NCBI RefSeq assembly: GCF_005233875.1
Contig: NZ_SZPZ01000004.1
Location: 310,001 to 374,000, forward strand
Origin: Kribbella jiaozuonensis
Lineage (GTDB): Bacteria; Actinomycetota; Actinomycetes; Propionibacteriales; Kribbellaceae
Length of the DNA: 64,000 bases
Direction: 5' to 3'
Shown here: positions 58,092 through 64,000 of the stretch, in pieces
Layout: each line of letters begins with the position of its first letter
How positions within the stretch are numbered: the stretch's first letter is position 1
Program-made: the position numbers and the translations under genes
Notes under the pieces: model-generated
Seen by the model: the letters and a program-made list of their open reading frames with translations, nothing else
Databases searched by the model: none
What the model was told of the DNA's origin: nothing

Positions 58092-59161
58092 GATGTCGAC
58101 GCTAGGTACTGCGCACTGAGAGCGTGCTGAGCTCGGTACGCGGCAAGATGCTGTGCGAGGACGTGCTCCCAGGTCATTGCCGGCTCGGTGCCCCGGTTGA
58201 AGTCCTGGATCCGGGACCTCAGCGCATCGTCGGTCAGCAGATCCGCGACGGTCGTCACCATTTCGGCGTCGCTGTTCACCAGGAATCCCTCGATACCCGG
58301 TCGGATGAACTCTCCGACACCACCGGAGGCCATCGCGACGACGGGCAGCCCGGCGCAGCGTGCCTCGAGGGCTGCGACGCCGAACGACTCCAGCTCCGCG
58401 GGCGCGAGATAGACGTCCGCAGACGCGTACAGCTGCTGAATCTCGAACCGGGTAAGGCGTCCCGCCAGGTCGACCCAAGGGCCGACGCGGCGCGCCGCAG
58501 CAGCCACTGCACCTCCTTGGGGTCCGTCTCCGACAATGACCGCGCGCAGCCGGATAGCGGACGGCACCGCCGCGCGGATCTCCTCGAGAATGCTGAGAAA
58601 CGCCATCGGGCGCTTGCGACGTGTGAGCCGCATCGTGCTCACGATCGTCAGCGGATGGTCCTCGCGAGTCCCCGGACGCCACAACCCCGGATCGATCCCG
58701 TTGTGCAGTACGCCGATGTGCCGGGCGGGCAGGAGCTTCCGGAGTACGGCCGCAACCGCCTCGCTCACGGCGGTCCATTGCGCGTCGCCGACGTACCGGG
58801 CTATGCGTTCGACCGGCCAGGGCGTCGACGGGCTCGGCAACGAATGCAGTGTGACGAGTGCGTTGTCGACGAGTCGTGCGGCTCGCCAGGCCAGTGGTGA
58901 CACCAACGATGAGTGGCAGTGGACGACATCGAAGGTCGCCAGCGCGGACCGCAGCCGGTCGATCGCCGACGGGAACGGTACGCCGGCCATCGCAGGCAGG
59001 CGCACGACCGGGACGTCCCCGGCGGACGACGGACCGTCGGTGATCGTGAAGACCGTGACGTCGTGTCCGGCCCGCATCAGCTGTACGGCGAGATCGTGGA
59101 CCTGGAGCTCGATACCGCCGAGTCGTGGCAGGTAGCAATCACTGACGAGCGCGATCCTCAC
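58088..59161 (-). CDS. Glycosyltransferase family 4
   Basis: This 357-residue GT-B enzyme has LVSDCYLPRLGGIELQVHDL at the start, VVHCHSSLVSPLAWRAA, STMRLTRRKRPMAFL, and the nucleotide-sugar motif APAELESFGVAALEARCAGL with GVGEFIRPGIEGFLV. GTG 59161 overlaps the flippase-like stop (GTGA). It transfers a sugar from a nucleotide donor on the cytoplasmic side. Its 3' end carries an internal promoter for dprE1 (58099-58132). Confidence 0.9.
   Translation of the reverse strand: MRIALVSDCYLPRLGGIELQVHDLAVQLMRAGHDVTVFTITDGPSSAGDVPVVRLPAMAGVPFPSAIDRLRSALATFDVVHCHSSLVSPLAWRAARLVDNALVTLHSLPSPSTPWPVERIARYVGDAQWTAVSEAVAAVLRKLLPARHIGVLHNGIDPGLWRPGTREDHPLTIVSTMRLTRRKRPMAFLSILEEIRAAVPSAIRLRAVIVGDGPQGGAVAAAARRVGPWVDLAGRLTRFEIQQLYASADVYLAPAELESFGVAALEARCAGLPVVAMASGGVGEFIRPGIEGFLVNSDAEMVTTVADLLTDDALRSRIQDFNRGTEPAMTWEHVLAQHLAAYRAQHALSAQYLASTS
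58099..58132 (-). promoter_or_regulatory. CTCAG direct-repeat promoter of dprE1 (inside GT gene)
   Basis: On the minus strand GCTCAG (58132-58127) and TCTCAG (58121-58116) are 11 bp apart, followed after 11 nt by TAGCGT (58104-58099) and 7 nt later by the dprE1 ATG (58091). The hexamer is a good TAnnnT and the spacing equals that of the intergenic sites, so an internal leaderless promoter is likely although it lies in coding sequence. Confidence 0.68.
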
Positions 59162-60168
59162 CCGGCCACCGCTTCCAGCCGCGGATCCGATGAGGTCCGG
59201 CGATGCAACCAGGACCAGACGGCAAGTAGTACGCCGCCGACCGGGATCTCCATCAGATAGGTGAATCCGCGGAACAGCAGCAGACCGGCCGCGGCGCCGG
59301 CCGGGTCGGTGCCGAGCGCGACCAGGGCCGCCGTCGTACCGACCTCGACGACACCCGCGCTGCCGGGCGTGATCGGCACCATTGTCAGCAGGCGCTCCAC
59401 CGCCAGAACGGTGAACAGCACCGGCAGGCCGACCTGGACCTGCAGGACCTGGAAGCACAGCCAGAGCAGCGCCAGTTGAAGGGCAAGGTAGGCGATCATC
59501 CCGGCTGTCATCGGCCGCCATCCGGTCCGCATCACATTCAGGACCAGGCGCCTCAGCCCGGGGAGCTGCTCCCGCAGTCGCGTCGGCCGGAGCTTGCCGA
59601 TGACCTTGTCGAGTGCGTTGCCGACGGCAACAGCCACCCGCTCGTCGGCGAGGATGCCGATACCTGCGGCCACAGCGACCGGAACGGGCAAGAGGAACAG
59701 ACTCGCCGAGCCGAATGCGGAGGCACTGTGCAGGATCGGCACCAGTCCGAGCGCGAGCGCGATCACGCCGAGCTTGGACACGACATTGAGGAGGGTGGTG
59801 ACCGCGAGGAAACTGCCGAAGCGGCCCGAGCTGAACCCCCAGCGGCGAACCATAGCGAAGTTCAGCGCGGTGCCGGCCGCGCCACCCAGTGGGAGAACGT
59901 TCGCCACCGCGCTGCCGGTAAGACTGAGTGTGAGGCCGCGGCGTTTCGTCAGGCCGGGCAGCGATGCCGCCAGGACGAAGGAATGCGCCCACAGGCCCGC
60001 GATCCACACGACCGTCAGCAGCACCAAGGATGCGGGCGAGACCTGGACGAGGAGTGCTCCGACCTCGCTCCAGGTCGCACCGACTGCGCGTGGCAGGAAC
60101 ACCACGAGCGCTGCCGTCAACGAAACGCTCAGGATGGAGGTCACCAGCCTGGATCTACTCGTTCTCAC
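59158..60168 (-). CDS. Flippase-like (LPG synthase TM-domain / UPF0104) membrane protein
   Basis: This 336-residue protein with eight or nine spans has GSAVANVLPLGGAAGTALNFA, VVSKLGVIALAL and TPGSAGVVEVGTTAALVA, which mark the lysylphosphatidylglycerol synthase transmembrane / UPF0104 family. Relatives move or modify lipid-linked groups. GTG 60168 is chosen because it lies 7 nt after the CAGGCT hexamer of a CTCAG promoter (leaderless); in-frame codons up to 60213 would lie upstream of that promoter's start. It is the first gene of the DPA operon. Confidence 0.85.
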   Translation of the reverse strand: MRTSRSRLVTSILSVSLTAALVVFLPRAVGATWSEVGALLVQVSPASLVLLTVVWIAGLWAHSFVLAASLPGLTKRRGLTLSLTGSAVANVLPLGGAAGTALNFAMVRRWGFSSGRFGSFLAVTTLLNVVSKLGVIALALGLVPILHSASAFGSASLFLLPVPVAVAAGIGILADERVAVAVGNALDKVIGKLRPTRLREQLPGLRRLVLNVMRTGWRPMTAGMIAYLALQLALLWLCFQVLQVQVGLPVLFTVLAVERLLTMVPITPGSAGVVEVGTTAALVALGTDPAGAAAGLLLFRGFTYLMEIPVGGVLLAVWSWLHRRTSSDPRLEAVAG

Positions 60169-60175
60169 CAGAGCA

Positions 60176-60209
60176 AGCCTGGATTCCCGGCACTGAGAGG
60201 GTGCTGAGA
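60176..60209 (-). promoter_or_regulatory. CTCAG direct-repeat promoter of the flippase-GT-DprE operon
   Basis: On the minus strand two perfect TCTCAG copies (60209-60204 and 60198-60193) are separated by 5 nt. After 11 nt comes CAGGCT (60181-60176), and 7 nt later GTG 60168. Layout and spacing equal the sites at 48966, 58099, 62484 and 63874. Confidence 0.78.
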
Positions 60210-60249
60210 GCAATTAGCCCGCAAGCGATCCGCATGCGATGCTCGGTCA

Positions 60250-61050
60250 ATGGCCCGGCGTTTCACCCTCGTGGCTTTTCATGCGCACCCGGATGACGAG
60301 GCTCTGCTGATGGGTGGCACGTTGGCGCGGCTCGCCGCCGAAGGGCATCGCGTCGTGCTCGCGGTCGCCACCGACGGTGAGGCCGGCGCGGCGGCTTCGT
60401 CGTACCGGAGTGCAGGACGGCTTGCGGCGTACCGACGGGACGAGCTGGATCGATCCGCGGCGGCGCTGGGGTGTGCGCGGGTGGTGCGGTTCGGGTTCAA
60501 GGATTCGGGCTGGCCGGCGGCCGCCGACGGGTTCAGCACGCTCGCGGTCGAGGACGCGGCGGCGCCGCTGATCGAGCTGCTGCGGGAGGAACGGGCCGAT
60601 GCGCTGACGATCTACGATCCGGCGGGTGGGTACGGACACCCGGACCACCGGCAGGTGCACACGGTCGGGACGTACGCCGCGGCCCGGGCCGGCACGCCGT
60701 TGGTGCTTGAGGCAACAATCGACCGGCGCCTGATCCGCCGGCTGATCCGGATCGTGACAACCATCCCCGGCGTACTCCCGGCCGTCAGCGCGGCGGACTA
60801 CGACCACGCCTACTCCCCCGGTACGGCGATCACACACCGGGTCGACGTACGCGCGTACGCCGCCCAGAAACGGCACTCGTTCGAGGCACACGCCAGTCAG
60901 GCCAGCTCTGACGACGGCGCCCGTACGCTCTCGTTGCTGCTCAAACTCCCGCGGTGGCTGTTCCGTCTGATGCTCGGCCACGAGTGGTACGTCGAACACG
61001 GCCGCACGCCTGGTACTCCGCTCGACGACGTGTTCGCCAGCCTGCGGTAG
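60250..61050 (+). CDS. PIG-L / LmbE family deacetylase
   Basis: This 266-residue zinc deacetylase has the motif FHAHPDDEALLMGG (about 8-21), DGEAGAAASSYRS, and GGYGHPDHRQVHTVG (about 126-140). It follows the MshB/LmbE fold and would remove N-acetyl groups from a sugar or lipid-linked sugar. It is divergent from the DPA operon, so its substrate may belong to the same glycolipid pathway. No clear ribosome site is seen. Confidence 0.88.
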   Translation: MARRFTLVAFHAHPDDEALLMGGTLARLAAEGHRVVLAVATDGEAGAAASSYRSAGRLAAYRRDELDRSAAALGCARVVRFGFKDSGWPAAADGFSTLAVEDAAAPLIELLREERADALTIYDPAGGYGHPDHRQVHTVGTYAAARAGTPLVLEATIDRRLIRRLIRIVTTIPGVLPAVSAADYDHAYSPGTAITHRVDVRAYAAQKRHSFEAHASQASSDDGARTLSLLLKLPRWLFRLMLGHEWYVEHGRTPGTPLDDVFASLR

Positions 61051-61088
61051 CTGCCGCCTGGCACGATGGTCGGGAAGGAGGGTTCGAC

Positions 61089-62477
61089 TTGTCCCCGATA
61101 CGCAACGCCATCTCACGACTGCGCCGCGCCAGCGTGCGGAGCAGGTCGACCGCTGCCGCGGTGGTCGTCGTGGCGATCGCGATGGCGTTGGGCGCCGCCG
61201 TACTCCTCCTGCTGTTGCAGCGGGCGCTGATCACGACGGTGTCCGATGCCGCGGACGGGCGAGCAGCCGACGTTTCCAGTCAGGTCGCAGAAGAGGGCGT
61301 CACCGCGCTCAGCACGGATCTGGCCAAGACCACGCGGGCGACCCAGATCATCCAGGTCCTGGATTCCTCCGGGCGGATCGTCGCGGCATCGTCGGCGCGG
61401 GCGGAGACCACCGCGCTGACCCAGCTGCGGCCCACCGCTGACACGATCCAGCGCGCCGAGGTCGGTGAGATGCCGCTGCTCGACGACGATCACGACTATC
61501 TGGTCGTTGCACGCGGCGTCGAGTACGGCGGCCAGACATACACCGTTGTCGTCGCGTCGTCGATCCAGACCCAGCGCGACACGGTGGCCACGGTGACGAA
61601 GTACCTCGCGGTCGGCTTCCCCGTGCTCCTGCTGGTGGTCGGCGCTGCGAGCTGGATGCTGACCGGAAGGGCCCTCGGACCGGTCGAGCGGATCCGCAGG
61701 CGGGTGCAGGGCATCGAGTCGAGCGATCTGACCGAGCGGGTCCCGGTCCCGCCGACCGATGACGAGATCGCCCGGTTGGCCGCCACGATGAACGAGATGC
61801 TCGACCGTCTGCAGGCGGGCCAGGCCACTCAGCGGCGGTTCGTCGCGGATGCGAGTCACGAGCTCAGGTCCCCGCTGTCGACGGTCGCCGCGGGTCTGGA
61901 CGTGATCGCGCCGTCTGCGCGCGGCCAGGCGTGGGAGGACCTGCATCGGTTGATGCGTGGCGAGGCCGAGCGGATGCGGCGACTGGTGGAGAACCTGCTA
62001 CTCCTCGCCAAGGCCGACGATGCAGCCCTGCCGATGCAGCGGGCCGAGGTCGATCTGGACGACCTGGTCGACACCGAAGTACTGCGACTGCGCAGCAACG
62101 ACCGACTCAAGGTGCTGGCCGACGTCCATCCGGTCCGCGTCCACGGCGACCCGCTCCGGCTCAGCCAGCTGATCCGCAACCTGGTCGAGAACGCCGCTCT
62201 CGCCGCGCACACGACTGTGCGGCTCAGCACCACCGAGCAGGACGGTCGGGCAGTGCTCACGATCGAGGACGACGGCGACGGCATCCCGGAGGCCGACCGC
62301 CGCCGCGTGTTCGAGCGCTTCGTCCGCCTCGATGCCAGCCGGGCCCGCTCCAGCGGAGGCTCCGGCCTCGGCCTGTCCATCGTCGAGGAGATCATCAAGG
62401 CACACGACGGCACGGTCACCCTGACCGCGGCGCCCGCCGGCGGCACCACCGCGACCGTCACGCTTCCGTTGCCGTGA
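61089..62477 (+). CDS. Sensor histidine kinase (HAMP, HisKA)
   Basis: This 462-residue kinase has two spans (about 20-44 and 178-200) with a 130-residue outside sensor, HAMP (RALGPVERIRRRVQGIESSD), H-box RRFVADASHELRSPLSTVA, N-box RNLVENAALAAHTTV, G1 EDDGDGIPE and G2 SGGSGLGLSIVEE. The start is TTG 61089, preceded by GGAAGGAGGGTTCGAC; no ATG or GTG is in a suitable place. It sits just before the response regulator but is not coupled to it, since a separate promoter lies in the 46-nt gap. Confidence 0.9.
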   Translation: MSPIRNAISRLRRASVRSRSTAAAVVVVAIAMALGAAVLLLLLQRALITTVSDAADGRAADVSSQVAEEGVTALSTDLAKTTRATQIIQVLDSSGRIVAASSARAETTALTQLRPTADTIQRAEVGEMPLLDDDHDYLVVARGVEYGGQTYTVVVASSIQTQRDTVATVTKYLAVGFPVLLLVVGAASWMLTGRALGPVERIRRRVQGIESSDLTERVPVPPTDDEIARLAATMNEMLDRLQAGQATQRRFVADASHELRSPLSTVAAGLDVIAPSARGQAWEDLHRLMRGEAERMRRLVENLLLLAKADDAALPMQRAEVDLDDLVDTEVLRLRSNDRLKVLADVHPVRVHGDPLRLSQLIRNLVENAALAAHTTVRLSTTEQDGRAVLTIEDDGDGIPEADRRRVFERFVRLDASRARSSGGSGLGLSIVEEIIKAHDGTVTLTAAPAGGTTATVTLPLP

Positions 62478-62483
62478 GTGTCG

Positions 62484-62517
62484 TCTCAGGTTGCTCTCAG
62501 CCAGAGGATCGGACACT
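62484..62517 (+). promoter_or_regulatory. CTCAG direct-repeat promoter of the 62524 response regulator
   Basis: TCTCAG (62484-62489) and TCTCAG (62495-62500), 5 nt apart, are followed after 11 nt by GACACT (62512-62517) and after 6 nt by ATG 62524. The repeats lie at about -40 to -24, overlapping the -35 region, which is the normal place for an OmpR-type activator. This suggests positive autoregulation. Confidence 0.78.
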
Positions 62518-62523
62518 GGGAAC

Positions 62524-63201
62524 ATGCGGGTACTGATTGTCGAGGACGAGATCCCCCTGGCCGAGACCGTGCGTCACGGTCTGACCGAGGACGGCTTCGT
62601 CGTCGAGGTGGTCCACAACGGCGAGGACGCGGTCTGGGCCGCGACCGAGCACGCGTACGACGTGATCGTGCTCGACATCATGTTGCCCAAGCTCAACGGC
62701 TACAAAGTCCTCGAGCAGATCCGCGAACGCGGTGTCTGGACCCCTGTCCTGATGCTGACCGCGAAGGACGGCGAGTACGACCAGACCGACGCGTTCGATC
62801 TCGGCGCCGACGACTATCTCACCAAGCCCTTCAGCTTCCTGATCCTCGTCGCCCGCCTCCGCGCCCTGATCCGCCGCGGCGCCCCCGAGCGCCCGGTCGT
62901 GCTGACCGCCGGCGACCTCACCCTCGACCCTGTCCGCCGCCGGGTCGAACGCATGGGCCAGGAAGTCACCCTGACCCGCCGCGAGTACGGTCTCCTCGCC
63001 TACCTGATGCGCCACCGCGGCGAGACCGTCAGCAAGACCGAGATCCTCGAGAACGTCTGGGATCCGGCGTTCGATGGTGACCCCAACGTCGTCGAGGTCT
63101 ATATCCGGTATCTACGCCTCAAGCTCGACGCGCCGTTCGACCGCCACGCCATCGAGACCGTCCGCGGCCTCGGCTACCGCATCGACTCCGACGGCGGCTG
63201 A
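62524..63201 (+). CDS. OmpR-type response regulator
   Basis: This 225-residue regulator has a receiver (LIVEDEIPLAE, VLDIMLPKLNGYK with the phospho-Asp, YLTKPFSF with the Lys) and a winged helix (LTRREYGLLAYLMRHRGE, then VEVYIRYLRLKLDAPFD, VRGLGYRID). ATG 62524 is the natural receiver start and seems leaderless. It is the best candidate to bind the five CTCAG repeat sites, because one of them is its own promoter. Confidence 0.94.
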   Translation: MRVLIVEDEIPLAETVRHGLTEDGFVVEVVHNGEDAVWAATEHAYDVIVLDIMLPKLNGYKVLEQIRERGVWTPVLMLTAKDGEYDQTDAFDLGADDYLTKPFSFLILVARLRALIRRGAPERPVVLTAGDLTLDPVRRRVERMGQEVTLTRREYGLLAYLMRHRGETVSKTEILENVWDPAFDGDPNVVEVYIRYLRLKLDAPFDRHAIETVRGLGYRIDSDGG

Positions 63202-63233
63202 GGCCGTTTCCTGAAGTACACGTGATCAAGCCG

Positions 63234-63836
63234 TCAGGCGGCGCGGCGGCGGTGCTTGAGTAGTTCGATTCCGATCGGGATCAGTGAGATCACGACGATC
63301 AGCGCGATGATCGGGAGCAGGTACTTGTCGATGTTCGGGATCCTGCTGCCGAGAGCGTGGCCGGCCAGCACGAGACCGATCGTCCAGACGACGCCGCCGA
63401 CGATCTGCCAGCGGGTGAAGACCTTCGCGTCCACCCGCAGCGCGCCGGCCAGCGGGTTCATCACGGTCCGCACGGCGGGGATGAAGCGAGCAAGGACCAC
63501 GGCACGGCCCACGCCGTACTTCTCGAGCTGATGCCTAGCCCGCGCGGCGGCCTGGGACAGCCGCGGGCGGTCCGGGCGGTCCACGAGCGACGGCCCGGCC
63601 CGCCGTCCGATCAGGTACCCGACCTGCGCCCCGGCCAAGGCTCCGATCGGCGCCAGGACGAGGGTCCACGTCAGCGACAGGTGTACGGCGGTGGTCGTGA
63701 GCAGGCCGGCGGTGAACAGCAGCGAGTCTCCGGGCAGCACGATGCCGATCAGCAGACCGGTCTCGGCGAACATCACCAGCAAGACGGCGAGTGGACCGAG
63801 ATGGGTCAGGAGGCTGTTCGGGTCCAACGGATTCAT
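63234..63836 (-). CDS. DedA family membrane protein
   Basis: This 200-residue DedA (VTT domain) protein has AETGLLIGIVLPGDSLLFTAG, GAQVGYLIGRRAGPSLVD, and the loop ARFIPAVRTVMNPLAGAL with conserved Arg and Gly. Some DedA proteins return undecaprenyl phosphate to the cytoplasmic side. That fits the carrier-lipid theme of this regulon and the CTCAG promoter upstream. Confidence 0.92.
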   Translation of the reverse strand: MNPLDPNSLLTHLGPLAVLLVMFAETGLLIGIVLPGDSLLFTAGLLTTTAVHLSLTWTLVLAPIGALAGAQVGYLIGRRAGPSLVDRPDRPRLSQAAARARHQLEKYGVGRAVVLARFIPAVRTVMNPLAGALRVDAKVFTRWQIVGGVVWTIGLVLAGHALGSRIPNIDKYLLPIIALIVVISLIPIGIELLKHRRRAA

Positions 63837-63873
63837 CGGTACGGCTCCGGATCCAAAGTAGGGATGTCGTTCG

Positions 63874-63907
63874 ACCCTAGGAACCGGCTGCTGAGAGGCA
63901 GCTGAGC
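63874..63907 (-). promoter_or_regulatory. CTCAG direct-repeat promoter of dedA
   Basis: On the minus strand GCTCAG (63907-63902) and TCTCAG (63896-63891), 5 nt apart, are followed after 11 nt by TAGGGT (63879-63874). Here a leader of about 30 nt with GGAG precedes the ATG (63836), so this is the one site of the five that is not leaderless. Confidence 0.72.
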
Positions 63908-63911
63908 AGAC

Positions 63912-64000
63912 TCAGTCGACGGCCGGCGGGTCCAGGCGGTACCCGTGGCCGCGGAGTGTCACGACGCTCGGAACACGCTCCGGCGGCGTGCCGGTGCGGG
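63912..64000 (-). CDS. C-terminus of an OmpR-type response regulator (partial)
   Basis: The frame running into the window from the right edge ends in RTGTPPERVPSVVTLRGHG followed by YRLDPPAVD and TGA (63914-63912). VTLRGHGYRLDP is the final hairpin of OmpR-type winged-helix domains (compare VRGLGYRID at 63160-63180). Only 28 codons are in the window. It ends 76 nt before dedA on the same strand. Confidence 0.72.
   Translation of the reverse strand, partial: RTGTPPERVPSVVTLRGHGYRLDPPAVD

Noticed and set aside
56722-59138. Very long open frames opposite or around dprE1 and the GT gene
   Set aside because: They are high-GC frame shadows; the real frames show FAD and GT-B motifs and the 4-nt overlaps.
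60169-60213. Earlier start for the flippase-like gene (TTG at 60213)
   Set aside because: It would place the start codon upstream of the CTCAG promoter and its -10; GTG 60168 fits a leaderless transcript.

Overview
This 64 kb window is high-GC DNA with dense, tightly packed genes and very frequent ATGA/GTGA start-stop overlaps. Many starts are GTG and one is TTG. It holds FCD-type GntR, SigE-family ECF, SHOCT, DUF2252, DUF6325 and DprE1/DprE2 genes. This is chromosomal DNA of a filamentous or nocardioform actinobacterium; a Kribbella-like member of the Propionibacteriales is my best guess, and that is inference only. I saw no tRNA, rRNA, CRISPR array, insertion sequence or prophage, and no gene-free stretch longer than about 240 bases.

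Layout. (1) 1-7535: a catabolic operon on the minus strand (beta-hydroxyacid dehydrogenase, sugar-type ABC importer, CaiB/BaiF CoA-transferase, enoyl-CoA hydratase, amidohydrolase, start of a further gene). It diverges from a GntR/FCD regulator, with a perfect 20-bp palindrome between them. (2) 7532-9109: azlC/azlD with a CGNR zinc-finger regulator and its palindrome. (3) 9117-29711: a long stress-type block of membrane and lipid genes (K+ channel, MFS pump, DUF6325/SHOCT, phospholipase D, phosphodiesterase, AI-2E exporter, SulP, DAG kinase, PAP2, Na+/H+ antiporter, two DUF7144, DUF4239, two DUF2252, DUF1269). Nearly every transcription unit here is preceded by the same 17-bp palindrome TCAYCC-N5-GGRTGA, sitting 22-23 nt upstream of an xAnnnT -10 hexamer. 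I read it as one regulon with a common activator. (4) 29742-36022: SigE-family sigma factor with membrane partner, an alpha/beta hydrolase, a PhyH dioxygenase, a Cys-cluster/pentapeptide protein coupled to a TPR protein, and a secreted beta-propeller. (5) 36114-44682: two response regulators (one receiver-only), a normal histidine kinase coupled to a pseudokinase paralogue, and a MacB/FtsX ABC transporter. (6) 44861-48915: acid phosphatase, MFS, propeller and esterase genes. (7) 49007-53957: PAP2-response regulator-kinase, a COG4705 protein and a COG4280 transporter-like protein. (8) 54009-60168: a six-gene decaprenyl-phosphoryl-arabinose type operon (flippase-like, GT4, DprE1, DprE2, phosphodiester glycosidase, UbiA-type transferase). 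(9) 60250-64000: a PIG-L deacetylase, a second kinase/regulator pair, DedA and the 3' end of another OmpR-type regulator.

The most striking result is that regions 7, 8 and 9 are linked by one promoter design, [T/G]CTCAG-N5-TCTCAG-N11-xAnnnT. It occurs five times: before the PAP2-two-component operon, before the flippase/GT operon, inside the GT gene just before dprE1, before the 62524 response regulator, and before dedA. In four of the five the start codon follows the -10 hexamer by 6-7 nt, so these mRNAs should be leaderless. I infer a two-component regulon for polyprenyl-phosphate carrier recycling and arabinan-precursor synthesis. The DprE1 in it carries alanine at the position of the benzothiazinone-reactive cysteine.
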